Below the pieces are notes generated by a model. That model did not search any database, was not told the DNA's origin, and saw only the letters and a list, made by a program, of their open reading frames with translations. A stretch of 64,000 nucleotides of DNA, taken from assembly GCA_956465555.1 (NCBI GenBank), contig OY101116.1, positions 3,782,001 to 3,846,000 of the forward strand, written 5' to 3'. Source of the stretch: Nitzschia sp. pyKryTriq1 (taxonomy: Eukaryota; Bacillariophyta; Bacillariophyceae; Bacillariales; Bacillariaceae). This document shows positions 29,824 through 41,422 of the stretch, one piece after another. The position numbers and the translations under genes are program-made. The first letter of the stretch is position 1, and each line of letters starts with the position of its first letter.

Positions 29824-31077
29824 ATGGAGGAGACCTTTTCTCTGCAGCAAAGGCGGCAATATCATGGGGACCTTGTGCCGTCCGTCAACACCAAATTTCC
29901 AACGCAGCGTTTGTTGGTGATAAGAGTTTTAATGTTTTTGTCGATCGTTGCTCAGATTTTTTACACTCGGCATTTGTCAATGTTTTATTCTTCGGGGTGG
30001 GAGCCCAACCTACTGCCAGCAGACTTCGATCACCCTGAAACGCCAACACATACGATGCCAAACAATTCAACATCGGCTATGGGTCTATTATCAAAAGGCT
30101 TTGAGTCAACACAAAAACCCAATGCAAGCGTCGTCCGCATGCAGAGAGGAGGGGCTCCAAGACCGTCTCCTAAAGATCACAGCAGAGTACGCGCGAAGCC
30201 ACCCAACACCGAGGGAGCTTTTATTCACATTGGAAAGTGCGGGGGATCCACCATGACTTCTCAGCTGGCTAATGGGTGTCACTCTTGGGTTCCCAAACCG
30301 TGTTTTACGATACATAATGAAACAATCATCAGCCGCTCGACTACTTACTACCACACGCCAGACTTTCCAAGAGGAACCATCAAGAAAACACATTACAAAT
30401 TTTATGTTGTACAGATTCGTGATCCATTGGCTCGCTTTCGATCAATCTTTGGTGCATGTCATCTTGGCAATGTCAGACTCCGGGAGAAGAAAGACAAATT
30501 TGCCGTTGGAAATAAAGCAAAGCGAGATCGGCAAAAGCAGTTTTCCAAGTGTTTTCCAAGCCTGGAAGACTTTGCACTGGCAGCTGCTGGCAATAACAAG
30601 AACTGGAAGCCAAATCATCTTGGTACAAACATGATGCATAACTGTTCCCGTATCCCAAGTGAGATATTCAATAACCGGTTTGAATATTCAGATCATTGGC
30701 GTTGGAACCATGATACAGTCTATCGCAAGACTTTGATTGCAAATCCTCATTTTTCGAATGCTACTGTCCTTGCTCTGAGAACTGAGAATATATGGGGGGA
30801 CTGGATCTCAGCTAATCAGTATTTGGGCCAAAAGGATGTATTTGTCCCTCCCGATCCAGCTCACCGGCGTGGGTACGGTCAAATGAAACTACCCGTACCG
30901 ACGAATCTCTCCGAGATAGGCCGAAGATACCTATGCCATGCCCTCATCCCTGACTACAAGGCTTATGTCGCCCTCCTTCGACGTGCATCGAATATTGATG
31001 ACGATCAAAAGCTACAGAGCTTGAAAATAAGCCAGTCCAATTGTCCTTCGCTCGGACTTACGATGGCTTTCATATAG
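29824..31077 (+). CDS. Golgi-type sulfotransferase, type II membrane protein
   Basis: A 417-aa single-exon protein. A single membrane anchor lies at about 29-50 (LLVIRVLMFLSIVAQIFY) after a short cytosolic part with several basic residues, typical of Golgi type II enzymes. The 5'-PAPS-binding loop is AFIHIGKCGGSTMTSQL (about 136-152), and the 3'-phosphate motif is VQIRDPLARFRSIFG (about 196-210). Several N-glycosylation sequons lie between and after. It should transfer sulfate from PAPS to a carbohydrate or protein acceptor in the secretory pathway; acceptor unknown. The PAPS transporter at 36.3-38.1 kb would supply its donor, and a partial relative sits at the right edge of the window. Confidence 0.82.
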   Translation: MEETFSLQQRRQYHGDLVPSVNTKFPTQRLLVIRVLMFLSIVAQIFYTRHLSMFYSSGWEPNLLPADFDHPETPTHTMPNNSTSAMGLLSKGFESTQKPNASVVRMQRGGAPRPSPKDHSRVRAKPPNTEGAFIHIGKCGGSTMTSQLANGCHSWVPKPCFTIHNETIISRSTTYYHTPDFPRGTIKKTHYKFYVVQIRDPLARFRSIFGACHLGNVRLREKKDKFAVGNKAKRDRQKQFSKCFPSLEDFALAAAGNNKNWKPNHLGTNMMHNCSRIPSEIFNNRFEYSDHWRWNHDTVYRKTLIANPHFSNATVLALRTENIWGDWISANQYLGQKDVFVPPDPAHRRGYGQMKLPVPTNLSEIGRRYLCHALIPDYKAYVALLRRASNIDDDQKLQSLKISQSNCPSLGLTMAFI

Positions 31078-31466
31078 TAGCACCGAGATAACTAGTAGAG
31101 TGAACTACAACCTTCTAAGTAGAGACCACTACGTCTACCGGTACGATGTATGCTAGTATGCTGCCTGCCCTCCTTTTTCAAGCGGTAGGTGAGGGCATCG
31201 AGCGCGATGTGTGAAGATGCAACTAAAAAAACAAAGAAAAATCACATGACTTTTGGGTCGAATGATTCGTTTGCGTCTGGTCATTGTGCGTGCGTCGATC
31301 CTTGTTGCAACACGTCATTCGTTTATTCTCAAAACTTCCTGCCGAATTTCCGGAATCTCACCATCGATTATTTTGATTGCACTACGTGTATTGCTGCTAG
31401 TTCTCCCTCCGACGACAAGAAAAGACTTCCATCTTCAGTGTTGGAAGCATTATTGTCAAACTCATC
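31078..31466. other. Intergenic
   Basis: No gene seen; short space between two plus-strand genes. Confidence 0.4.
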
Positions 31467-32760
31467 ATGATGCGAAGGTGTTTAACATTGAATAAATATC
31501 CATTCGCTCCCTCTTTTTTTGAGAGGACTTCCGTTTCTGGGGGTGGTCGTCGCGATGTATCGACTCTCATTCTTCTACGACACGGTCAATCCCAGTGGAA
31601 CAATCCAAATCCGCGGTTTACTGGTTGGGTCGACGTCCCGCTGACCGTAAAAGGAAGGGTAGAAGCTGTCGCAGCAGGACAGCTCTTGCGAACCCGTGGC
31701 TTAACAGCCAAACGAATTGATGTGGCCTTCACCTCTGAGCTCCAGCGTGCCCATGAAACGTGTGAGCTTGCCTTGGCCAGTATGGCCGGTCCCGACCAAC
31801 ACACGTGGAGTTCGGAACGAATAAGACGGCTGGAGGGGTTGAACGAGCGGCATTATGGAATTGTGCAAGGGGAATTCAAAAATGATCCAGCAGTAATCGA
31901 AAAATATGGCGAAGAAACCGTTCAATCCTGGCGCCGAAGTCTTCGAGACAAACCACCTCCGTTGGACGAAAGTCATCCCTACTGGCGTCCACCCCCTGCA
32001 CCCACTACTGAATCTCTTTTGGACTGCCAAAAACGCGTGGTGAAAGCTTTTAACGATCACATTGCCCCAGCGTTATTCGACGAAGAAGAGCTTCCAACTC
32101 CTCCCGATCATCGAGCGGTCGTGGTCGTCGCGCACAGTAATACGATACGATCTCTCATGGCCGCCTTTGACGAAGTCCCCGACGAGCTGGTGCCTAAATT
32201 GTATGTCCCCAATTCAGTTCCTATCCTCTACCGCTTCGATTGCACGACGCGGATGCCCGTCTCTACAAAATTGCAGTCTTCTGCGGGGGGATCCCATGCC
32301 AGATGGATTTTGTCAGCTGAAAACCATCGGGAAGTGCGAAAAGGTGAGTGTTCGTTTCTGCCTTTGTCGACGATTGCGTTCTCAGTTTCTTCCAAATATT
32401 TCTCACACAGAACACACTTGATTACGTTCACTTTTTGTTTTCATTTTAGCTGTTACTGGTCATACATTGACGCGGGCCATTTTTGATACGTTGGATGTCG
32501 ACAACAACAATAGTTTGACAGCTGCAGAAATCGATTTTGGTCTTCGAGAATTGATGAAAGAGGATGAACACTTGGATTGTGTAACTGTCTCTGTGGCTAA
32601 GAAGGTAGCGAGAGAAATGGGGCCTTTCGAAAAGATTTCGATGCGAGATTTTGAGGAACGAGCGATGGCGGCGGCCCAGGGTTTCACCGATCCCAATTCC
32701 GAAGAGGCCTACCATTTCGAGGCACAGGAACAAACATTATGCCAGGAGCAATTCCCATGA
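31467..32760 (+). CDS. PGAM: Phosphoglycerate mutase fused to a C-terminal EF-hand
   Basis: Two exons: 31467-32343 and 32450-32760 (395 aa). The 106-nt intron has GTGAGT and ends TTTTAG, phase 1. Residues about 1-34 look like a mitochondrial presequence (MMRRCLTL..., Arg-rich, no acids). The mutase domain is the cofactor-dependent type: LLRHGQSQWN with catalytic His, RRLEGLNERHYG with the acid/base Glu, VVAHSNTIRS with the second His. Exon 2 continues the same protein into an EF-hand: the loop reads DVDNNNSLTAAE, with Asp1, Asp3, Asn5, Ser7 and Glu12 in the right places, between helices; a second helical pair without a clear loop follows. The mutase interconverts 3- and 2-phosphoglycerate; calcium control of it is an inference. 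The intron lies almost at the domain junction. Confidence 0.87.
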
Positions 32761-33116
32761 AAAGCAATCACATTACGCGCTTTATCATTTCTCCCTCTAC
32801 CACCCTTCATTTTTGCGACTGCACACTGGGACAATGCCGATCCATGTTTCCTCAGATTCACAATATAGTCCTCGCTCTCAAGAATTGCCACACCCAGCAC
32901 TAATGAAAAACTCTCCGCAGTTGTCAAAATCTAACTGAAGAAAATTATAGTAAAACCATTTTTAAATAATGTGCTCCCTTCTCTCGGTCAACCTCGATAC
33001 TTGTAGAACCAATTTCGGACCGTCTACGAAATCTCTAACCGTTTGTTTCCGTACCTGTACTGCATACTTGTACATTCGCCTGCTACAATAATATTATTCT
33101 TACTCAGTCTACTCTA
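32761..33116. other. Convergent intergenic space
   Basis: 3' ends of two convergent genes. No gene or repeat of note. Confidence 0.4.
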
Positions 33117-34150
33117 CTACGGCATCATGTCCACATACTTTCGGGCCCATTCCGGAGCAAGCTTGTAGATTCCGCCTTTCAGATTTCCGTAACTAAAAAT
33201 GAATTGTTCCGCCGGAAGATCCTTTTGGTAGGTTTGAGAATCCGGTAGGCCCAGGAAAAAGTCCTTTGTTTGCACCAACGGAGCGTACAGTGTGCACATT
33301 TCCTCATCTTTGCGGCAAGTGGAAATGACGGCCGGATAGATGCCCGGTCCACCCTTTTCGATTGCCATTCTTCTCATTGCTGGAATAACCTATTATTGTC
33401 GATGCATGATGGATAGGAAGAGGGAAATGATGTGTGAGATGATGATGATTCGAAGAATCGAAGAATTGTAATTCTTTTTCGACCGACGACGACGAGGCCG
33501 CCAGCACGCCATGATATTGTTTTGGAGTGTTCGCATGTACGTACTTTATACGACATGGTGAGAGCCGAAACAAACCCATGAGTATGAGGAAATTGCACCA
33601 CCAAAGAATCTACGGAAGGTAGATCCGTGACTTCATAAGGCAACAAATCCATGGCCTCCGAGGCACTGAGATCGATCATTTCTTGTTCGGTCGGATACCG
33701 TTTGGCCTCGGCCTTTTTGCCCTTGGGCTGGTTCAGACTCAACAACTTGTCCACCTTTTCCTTTTCTTTGTCCGCCACCAGAATCCCGGTCGCCCATCGC
33801 AAATTGCGTCCTCCAACTTCACGAGGACTATCCAGAAACAGGTGGTACATGATTTCTTCCACTGGTCTCGACTCGGTGCCAGTCGGTGTCTTCTCGGACC
33901 CCACCACATCGTGGATGACTCGTCTACCCAGCGCAAGACTGGCCGCATAAGCCCGATGGGCGAGTTTATAACAAAAATTGCCTCCGGGAAAGATCCCTTC
34001 CGTCGCCTCGATGGGCAGCAAAACTCCCGACGTCATGATGGCATAACTGAAGAAGGCGGCCATGACGGCAGTAATAACTGTAAACTGTTTGCGCTTGGCC
34101 GGAGAATCACGCGGCTCGTTAAGCGTCATTTCATGGTAGTTCATCAACAT
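33117..34150 (-). CDS. TEX264-like ER membrane protein
   Basis: Two exons: 34150-33545 and 33389-33117 (293 aa). The 155-nt intron has a GTACGT donor and an AATAATAG acceptor, phase 0. That acceptor was chosen because it restores KVIPAMRRMAIEKGG, which lines up with the family block RRVHPALDTYIKERK of animal TEX264; a nearer acceptor (ATTCCAG) fits only with a different donor. A membrane segment lies at about 24-45 (FTVITAVMAAFFSYAIMTSG). The GyrI-like domain ends with the blocks VQFPHTHGFVSAL and CTLYAPLVQTKDFFLG. In animals TEX264 is an ER-phagy receptor; the long disordered C-terminal tail with the LC3-binding motif is absent here, so an autophagy role cannot be assumed. Divergent from the VPS37-like gene. 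Confidence 0.8.
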
Positions 34151-34698
34151 CTTGGAAGGAGTAGTTTGTAATGATTTTGTTTTGTAGAAAAGACAGAAAT
34201 AGGAAAGACGACGAGTGGTGCGATGGGTAATAGAACAAAGACTGTGAGATAAGATTGTGTCGATAGACTATTATTATTTGTTGTCGTCGATTTCTCGTGG
34301 CTGCTTCTCGTGCAAAAGTGCCGCCACGCTCGTCGGAAGCCATGGGAAGCAAGGAAGCTTGTGGGAAGTGCCGGAAGGCGGATGATGCACAGACGATAGG
34401 GTACTCTAGGATTTTCACGGTGAAAATTCTAGCTGATTCTACTGTCCGCGAGCAGGCAGGCCAATAAAGGACTTAGTCGAACAATGATTTGTGTCTGTCC
34501 TTCAGGCAAGGTACGACTCACTTCTCGAGCGCTTTTTCGCGATGAACTGATGAACGCCCGCCCGTGTTCGTGTCGATTGTGTTGTTTTGTCGTTCGCTCC
34601 CACACAAACACGAAAACGTCGCCCACATTCTTCATTTTTATTCTCTCGTCCGTTATTATTATTATCATTATTAGTTGCATCAACGACCGCGACCGACC
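34151..34698. other. Divergent promoter region (TEX264-like / VPS37-like)
   Basis: 548 bases between two divergent starts. Contains a TTATTATTATTATCATTATTA tract broken near 34653-34674. No gene. Confidence 0.45.
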
Positions 34699-36097
34699 AT
34701 GTTCTCTTGGTCCCAAACCGCCACGAAACGACAGTCGTCGGCCTCTCAATATCCTGGACGACGCAGCAGCAATGGCGTTCATGCCCCTGTAGTCGAAGGA
34801 AGTATACGGCCGCCCAATAAAGACTTGACCCGAGCGCAACACCTCGAGTCTTATCTCGAAGACGCCACCCTGCAGCGATCGACCCGACGCGTATCCTCTG
34901 GTAGGTTTTCTACGTGTGGACTGGAAACTCGTGACTCAAAAATGAGAGCAAAATGTCCTGCCAAATTCTCACACGTACCCTATTGTTCTTGTTCTTTTTT
35001 CTTCTTCCTTTGTGTGATCCTGTGCTGCTTTACTACTACTTTGTCTTTCTCTACTATTTTGATTAGATGATACTACCTATGATACCGTCTTTCAGACGAC
35101 GCAGGGAGATACGCTGATTATCCGAGTCCATGTTCCATTGTCGAGTAGCTTTGCTTCGTTTTGTCCGGCCATGACCTTGGCCGGGGTCCGTGTACGGCAC
35201 GACTGGGTGGAAGACGGCGGACGGAGCATGAGAATTACAGGGTACGAACCGATTCAAGATGAACAACACTGGAAGAAATCAGGATTAAGTCTGGGACAAG
35301 CCGTCCACGCAGTCGTACAACACTTGCAATTGAACCCACCGGAAATTTTGGAAATTACCGATGCTGGACTCCGCGCCATTCAACCGAAAAACAGTCGCTT
35401 TCGAACCATCACAGCAACCAATGATAGCAACACTCATGAAAGCGGTAACAGCAGCAGCAGCAGCAACAACAACAACCACCAGGGTCGTAGTAGTACTCAC
35501 CCACGACAGAGCGGGTCAGCGGCCCCGCCGAGTTACCATGCTACGCTGCAGCAACGAACACCTCAACTTCCTCCTCCTCCTGACGTTCCGTTGCCTTTGA
35601 TACCTCGCGATTTTGATTCGATTCTGCAGGAGAAAACGCGAGAAGAACTGGAAACACTCTTGTCGGATGAATTAGAGTTTTTGTCGTTGGTGCATAGGCT
35701 GGATGTCTTTGGTGAAATCCAACAAATCGCCACTTCCAAAGCCGACGAAACCAGCCAACTGGCACAAGAAAATTTGGCCAAGGAAGATACATTGAAATCC
35801 CTGCTCACTGAGGTTGGACGATTACAAGCATCGCTTCAATCGAAAGTGGAACGATTTGAAGCATTGGAACGAAAACAAGATGCTCTGTGTGCTCCGCCGG
35901 ACATCAAGTCGACACTACGACAACTCAAGGAGGCAAAGAAACAAGCCTTTGATGCCTCGGAAGAGTTTGCGGAAGAATGGGTAGAAGATGGTGCCCAGAA
36001 TGTCGACCAGTTTGTCAAGGAATTTATTGCACAACGCAAGGTTCATCATGAGCGTGCCGCCAAGATGGAAATTCTAGAACAGCAAGGTACAAGATGA
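34699..36097 (+). CDS. VPS37: VPS37-like ESCRT-I subunit with UEV-like N-terminus
   Basis: Two exons: 34699-34900 and 35067-36097 (410 aa). The 166-nt intron has GTAGGT and ends GATTAG, phase 1. Residues about 80-175 resemble the UEV-like front of VPS37A (LIIRVHVPLSSSFASFCP, MRITGYEP). A low-complexity Ser/Asn/Pro linker follows. Residues about 250-405 form the helical Mod_r domain (LQEKTREELETLLSDE, FLSLVHRLDVFGEI, then coiled coil ending EFIAQRKVHHERAAKMEIL). Mod_r binds VPS23/VPS28 in ESCRT-I, which sorts ubiquitinated cargo into multivesicular bodies. A GTACAAG at 36088 and TTGTTCAG at 36145-36152 could form one more short intron that would replace the last two residues. Confidence 0.8.
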
Positions 36098-36301
36098 ATG
36101 ATTATGACAATAGTCAGTAGAAATAAACGCTATCGCCTTTAAATCTTTGTTCAGGTCACAACAAGTAGCGAAGCTACACGTTCAGCTCACTTTGTAAGTA
36201 ACTAGACTGACTAGAGTCCCATGCGCATCAATTAAATCGATCAAATATCAGCCTTATATCATGTAAATTGTTTCTCTACTAGAGTAGACGATAGGATTAT
36301 A

Positions 36302-38076
36302 CTACATATCGGCATGTTCGTGCCATTCTTGGACCAGTTCCGGACCCTTGTCGTCGTCCATACCCTGCCACTTGATGAGCTGCGTCCCTTCCGCCTTACG
36401 TTTGATACGATACAGCACAGCTGCCATGACCAAGCAAAGACCCAAAAATCCCATACCCGTCACTTGATGACCATACAAGACCACCGAAAGGGCAATGCTC
36501 AAAAGAATTCGTGTCGTCATGATAAGAGTAAAAACGACGGCGCCAAAGTTCTTGATGGTGTAGTAGATGAAAAGCTGTCCGATTGTGGAACAGATACTGA
36601 ACATGAAAAAGTGCAGATGGATTTCAGAATGCTGGTACACGAATTCCAATGCCGCCGAGAGTTCGTGTGTGTGAACCAGCGTAATGGCCGATAATACGGT
36701 GGAGTACGCCGAGGTGGCAAACATGAGTTCGACCATGCTCAAATGGGCGTGTCGTTGAAACATGCGAGACTGAAACTGGCTCGTAAAAGAGTCAAAGAAA
36801 AGAAAGAACCCCAGCAACATGACACCCGTCCACTTCGCGCCCGATGCTTCGAAATTTCCCAAAGCGTCAGTGCTAAAGCTGAGTGAATCCGTACTGCTCA
36901 TGAACATGGCAATACCAAGTCCAATGACGACGGCAACGAAGTAATCATAGGCCGGATCTGCAAAGTGCATTAAGCCCAACAAAAATGATAAGAATGTGAG
37001 GATGTCCAGGCAAGAAAAGCCGACTCATTTTCATGATACCCAAAGCAAGTACGTACACGACTTGTTTCCCAGGATCTTTCCCATAAGCATCACTGGAGCC
37101 AATTTGAATGACTTGAAAAGAGTTGTGGCTGGAAAGCTCACATATCGCAGGGCTTCGTACTGACACCAGGAACTCAACATGTTGGAAATGGCGGGAAAAG
37201 AATATTCGTACAAGACGGTAGACTGAGATCGCCTCGGTTTCAAGTACAGCCACATGCATCCACTCATGATTAACGTCCAGAAGCGATTGGTGAAGACCAA
37301 AGCGTAGGAATAGGTGAAGTAATCCCCCGTATGACGAGGATACCGTCTTGTCAACATACGTTCTTGGAGGGCTCCCCAAGTCACAAAGGTGAGGTTCAAC
37401 ATTAAGGAACAGAACAACAGCCTTTGGACCACCTTGGTGCGACTGGCTTGCTCTTGATCAAATTCTAAAACTCCCGCGCGTCTTGTCGATTCATCAAGCA
37501 ATAGCAGTTCATCCTCCTCGGCCGCATCGAACTGCTCAGCATCGTCCTCATCTTCGCTATAGAGCGCCTCGTCGTCCTCACCGCCGCTTTCTTCTTCCAA
37601 CACAAGCAAGTCGTCAGGCACACGCTCGTCGCCGCTTTCGGGGACCTTGTCTCCTCGCCGGTGGTAACTATAAGCCCGAGAACGAAAGGCTGGTGGATCG
37701 GTGCCTCGCTTCAGCGACTCTGGGAAGTAGATCTTGGCGACAATGGTCGTGATGATAACCATGGCGACATCTGTGGAGGAATCAAGGGAGAGCACTATCA
37801 GTGACTTTCGTATCAACAATGATGTCAAACTGTAACACGTTATGTACACGTACACAAGAGGAAGTTGGTCGCCAACAGGTACAACTCTGCCTCGGCAGTC
37901 TTGCTCAAAAAGGGAGTCGATTCGGTATAGTAAGAATTCTCGGAGGACGAATAGGTTTGGTGAAGGATGCTGTCATTGCCTCTGTCATTTTCCATCTTGG
38001 CAAAGTCATCGTCTCCCGCCAGTGCCCGCTCCATCAGCTGACGACTTGACGTCGCCAGCTCTATAAAGTCAAACAT
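36302..38076 (-). CDS. SLC35B2: PAPS transporter (SLC35B2/PAPST1-like)
   Basis: Three exons: 38076-37854, 37770-37057, 36957-36302 (530 aa). Introns of 83 and 99 nt, both with GTACGT donors and phase 1. The joins read FLLYVAMVIITT and GNKSYPAYDYF; the second matches the human MGKLVSRRSYEHWEYL block. Family blocks seen: FVTWGALQERMLTR, FPATTLFKSFKLAPVMLMGK, FDSFTSQFQSRMF, SICSTIGQLFIYYTIKNFGA, and VLYGHQVTGMGFLG. About ten membrane segments, with an acidic loop (about 115-155, many Asp/Glu) between the first two. It exchanges cytosolic PAPS into the Golgi lumen for sulfotransferases. It lies 5-7 kb from one sulfotransferase gene and in the same window as another. Confidence 0.88.
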
Positions 38077-39160
38077 ATTAAAATACTCTAGACCACTGTA
38101 TACGGTACGTCAACGAAGAAACAAACCGATCATACAGTGAAGACTCTGGTCTCAGATATGTGTCGCCAAATCTACTGCACGAGAAAAAGCCCGCAGGTCC
38201 GCCGCCGCCATGGTCGTCTCTCTCGTCTCCGGGACATCCGCATTGTACGTACCATACAGTACAGTGCACAAGATAAGTTGCTGTTTTATCTTTCACAAGC
38301 GCGTAGGCGCGATTTACGCATGTAGAAACGTGTAGACGTCAGTACAAGACTACGGACAGACTGCCAAAAAATCTATGCATACGATGTATTTATTTTTTTA
38401 ATAATCTAACGCAGGGAAATCTTCGATGGACTCTATCACAACAACTATCCATGGAAAAAATAAATGTTAAGATAGAAATCGTGGGTTATGTCTTCACTCT
38501 CGCCCGAATCATCAAAAGTAAAAGTCTGAGCTTCATTTCCATCATCCTCGTCGTCATCTTCTGTCAGACCCAGTAGTTATCGAGTAAAATGCCGCGATGA
38601 AGTCATACGGGTCGAATATACCGAAAACCTACTAACTTGACACCTACGCGACGAAATCATCCGAAGCTACGTTGAGTGCTCTCTGGTAGTAGACCACCAT
38701 GATGCATAGCCGCTACTGCAGCAAATCTGGGCGTGACTCGGGCAGGGCCCTTGCCCCCCAATAACGTAACTAAGGTCTTTTATTTTATGTGATGTATTGT
38801 TTTGCAGATTATGAGTCACTCGAAACCAATGACGGTCAACAGCACGGATGGAAACACCCGTCGCTAGGCGTTTGCCACAATCAAACTGCGAAATCGGAAA
38901 GAGGCGAGCCTTGCGAATCATCTCCGTACTGTACCGGTAGAACTACAGAATATCTTTCGGAATGTGGCGCTCCCGGGTTTCTGTTTCGCCGTTCTTCTAT
39001 CCATCCATCACAACGATGACGATGCCACCGGCAGATAGATACCCATTTTTGACTACCAGAGATCAGCCCTGCTTTCGTTTTCCCAGACCCTTTGCGAGCA
39101 AAACAATCTAGTTGTACTTTGGTTGGCCGTTGTTGTTTTAAAAGCTCTTTGAATGTCATA
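38077..39160. other. Divergent intergenic region
   Basis: 1.08 kb between the PAPS transporter and K+ channel starts. I see no gene or repeat; short open frames have no motifs. AT-rich around 38380-38500. Confidence 0.45.
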
Positions 39161-40718
39161 ATGTCGAGTCCCGACTTCCAACGAACTGTATCATGGAAGA
39201 ACAAACCGCCCCTGCGACCGATTGCCTCTTCGTACGATCCAGAAGAGGAACCCGGTGTGAAAGGAATAGACGCGGATCTGCGCTACCAAACCTTGATCAA
39301 GTCGAAATCGAGTGTGTATTTGCCGCGATTGGTCGAGCGGAACTTGACGTATCATCAGTCGAAAAACAACATTTCGGTGAAAAATATCAATGGCAAGCGG
39401 ATGATCTGGCCCTTGCTCATGAGAGATTGGTTCCACGTCTTGCTGCGGCTCCCTTTTCATTACAGTATCATGGGTTTGTTGTTGATTTGGACGACCCTGG
39501 TTCTCGTCTTTGCTGGAATGTATGTCTGGGTAGACCAGTTTTACAAAGACGCGGATTGTGGACTGGGAGAACCGGGAATACCGATGAGGTGGGGAACGGC
39601 ATTTGCATTCAGCCTCGAAACTTGTGCAACAGTTGGATGTAAGTTTTCGTTGATGGCATGTGTGGCCTTGCCGGGGAGGCGTTGGCAGAGCGAGCACTTG
39701 ACTGATATGCATGATGCTTTTTCTTTCTTCTTTTTTAACTTCTAGACGGTATGCCTGGTTCCACAAACGCCTTTTTTGAAGCAAATTGTCCCGAGGTCCA
39801 AATTACCGTTTTCTTTCAAATGATGATGAGTATGATGTTCAATGCATTTTTGTTCGCCTTTTTCTACACATCCCTGTCGAAATGCGAGAGTCGAGGGACA
39901 CAGGTCGTCTTTAGCAACAAAATTATCATCAAAGAAGACAAAAAGACTGGCAAGATTCTGATTAGTACCCGGTGTTACGATGTGGATGCGCAATTTCCAA
40001 TTGTGGAAGCCCATGTTCGCATGTACGTCATGGATCGGAGACTCAAACTGCATTTGTTGCGAATTCAAGAACCGGATGACGACATGGGAGCAACACTGCA
40101 CATTAGTATCCCTTTTGAAATCCTTCATCACGTAGATCATCATTCGGCACTGTCGCCACGAGGCATGCCCTTGGTACTCGACTCGGGTGGATTGTGCTTG
40201 CGGTCTGCTGATTCGCCAGCCGGAAATCGAGAAGAAATTGGATGCCCCGTGTGCGGAGAGACCTACGGTACCTATGATCGATTATGGAAGCACGTAACGT
40301 ATCAAAGAACGGTCGAAGAAGAAGATGGATACCCATCAAGGGCACCCACCAAGAGTTTGTCATGCCTGATATTACGCCCATTTCGCTACAAGAAGTCAAG
40401 TCGTATATGGAAAGTTTCATGTCCGAAATTGTGGTAGTCGTCGAGGGTATTGATCCACAAGTTTCGGGAACATTCCAAGCCCTTCAATCCTACAAGTACG
40501 AGGATATTGCCTGGGAAGGAGAGTTTGAACCCTGTTTGAAGGTGGTGCACGGCAAATTTTGTGTGGACTTGGCCAAGTTTCATCAAGTTCGAATGCCGTT
40601 ATCTTCGCCCAATTCGGACATGGACCAGAATTCGGATCCGGAGCGAAGGGGCGCGTCGGCGCCACAGACGAATAATCGACCAAAGGAGACAGCGGATAAC
40701 GGCAGCAAGGAAACATAA
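39161..40718 (+). CDS. Inward-rectifier type potassium channel (Kir-like)
   Basis: The start is the ATG at 39161 (an ATG at 39092 is also in frame). Exon 1 ends at 39638; a 107-nt intron (GTAAGT, TTCTAG, phase 1) splits the selectivity filter, giving TCATVG joined to YGMPGST. The two membrane helices are MGLLLIWTTLVLVFAGMYVW and FFQMMMSMMFNAFLFAFFY; the cytosolic domain begins KCESRGTQVVFSNKIII and VRMYVMDRR. Kir strands resume in another frame from about 40341 (GTHQEFVMP, EIVVVVEGIDPQVSG, FQALQSYKYEDIAWEGEF). The frame must change between about 40268 and 40350: an 86-nt GT-AG intron (40268-40353), a 47-nt one (40294-40340), or a true or assembly frameshift all fit. Just before it lies CPVCGETYGTYDRLWKH, which looks like a zinc-knuckle insertion. 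Confidence 0.78.
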
Positions 40719-41422
40719 AGAGCGCGAGTCGCCCTCCTCATAGCGGCATGCGGGTTGTCCGTTGTCTGATACCTAGTAGACTGCTCGTGTCTTCAGGCAC
40801 CCTGCCCGTTTGTAATGCAGCATTTGGGCAAGAAAAATCCCGCCCATCGTAGGAAGAGGCTCTCGGACACCTAGAGTAGGCTAGAGGACCACTAATAGCG
40901 TACTTTAACTAACTACTGTTGCCGTACTTTAACTAACTACTGTTGCTCCGAGTCAGGTGCGATTCCAGCAACTGCCTGAGCGCCTTCTTGCTCGAAGGTT
41001 TCCTGAGTCCACCAGCACCGGTAGAGTCTACTGGGGGCGGCTCCTGTCTGTCGCTCAGCACCGTCACACAGTAGACGGATCGGACGTGTCGCCACCTTGT
41101 CGATAAAGCTCCGTTGCCGGATCGAGATATAGTGCTCAATATCGAACAGGTCAGCAATTCGACGAGCATCCTCGACCCTCGGGTAGCTCCAGCTACTGTC
41201 TTGACGCAGTTCCGGGAGGCGGCATGCAAGCATGCGTGCCATCCGGTTATGGTGGAACCTCCGGAGGGATTTCAGCATTACCGGCGTGATGGTCCAAGTT
41301 TCACGCCCATACAGCAGAACAGATTGGCAATAGCCGGGATATTTCATGCATTACTAGCTGGTACTAGTACTGCGTCAGCAGCATCATGATGAACCATCAG
41401 CAACACCCCCCAGCCACCACCA
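40719..41422. other. Intergenic holding a LINE 3' remnant
   Basis: Apart from the LINE fragment at 40901-41347 nothing coding is seen. Confidence 0.5.
40901..41347 (-). mobile_element. LINE 3' fragment: end of reverse transcriptase ORF plus tail repeat
   Basis: Reading down from 41347, SVLLYGRETWTITPVML and RRFHHNRMARML are the conserved end of the LINE reverse-transcriptase region; a Cys-poor C-terminal stretch follows (PRVEDARRIADLFDIEHYIS, RQRSFIDKVA). The final 60 residues may shift frame: a second frame ends KKALRQLLESHLTRSN. The 3' tail is a 24-bp unit (GTACTTTAACTAACTACTGTTGC plus one base, split here as 40901-40924 and 40925-40947) present twice; repeated 3' tails are usual for some LINE clades. 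The fragment is 5'-truncated, as most LINE copies are. It lies directly beyond the 3' end of the HMG gene, on the same strand. Whether it is the same family as the 5' fragment at 5.3 kb cannot be told, since they do not overlap. Confidence 0.75.

Noticed and set aside
31189-31495. Small overlapping open frames before the mutase gene
   Set aside because: No motifs, and they run into the 5' end of the mutase gene in other frames.
37483-37752. 89-codon plus-strand frame
   Set aside because: Antisense to the acidic loop of the PAPS transporter.
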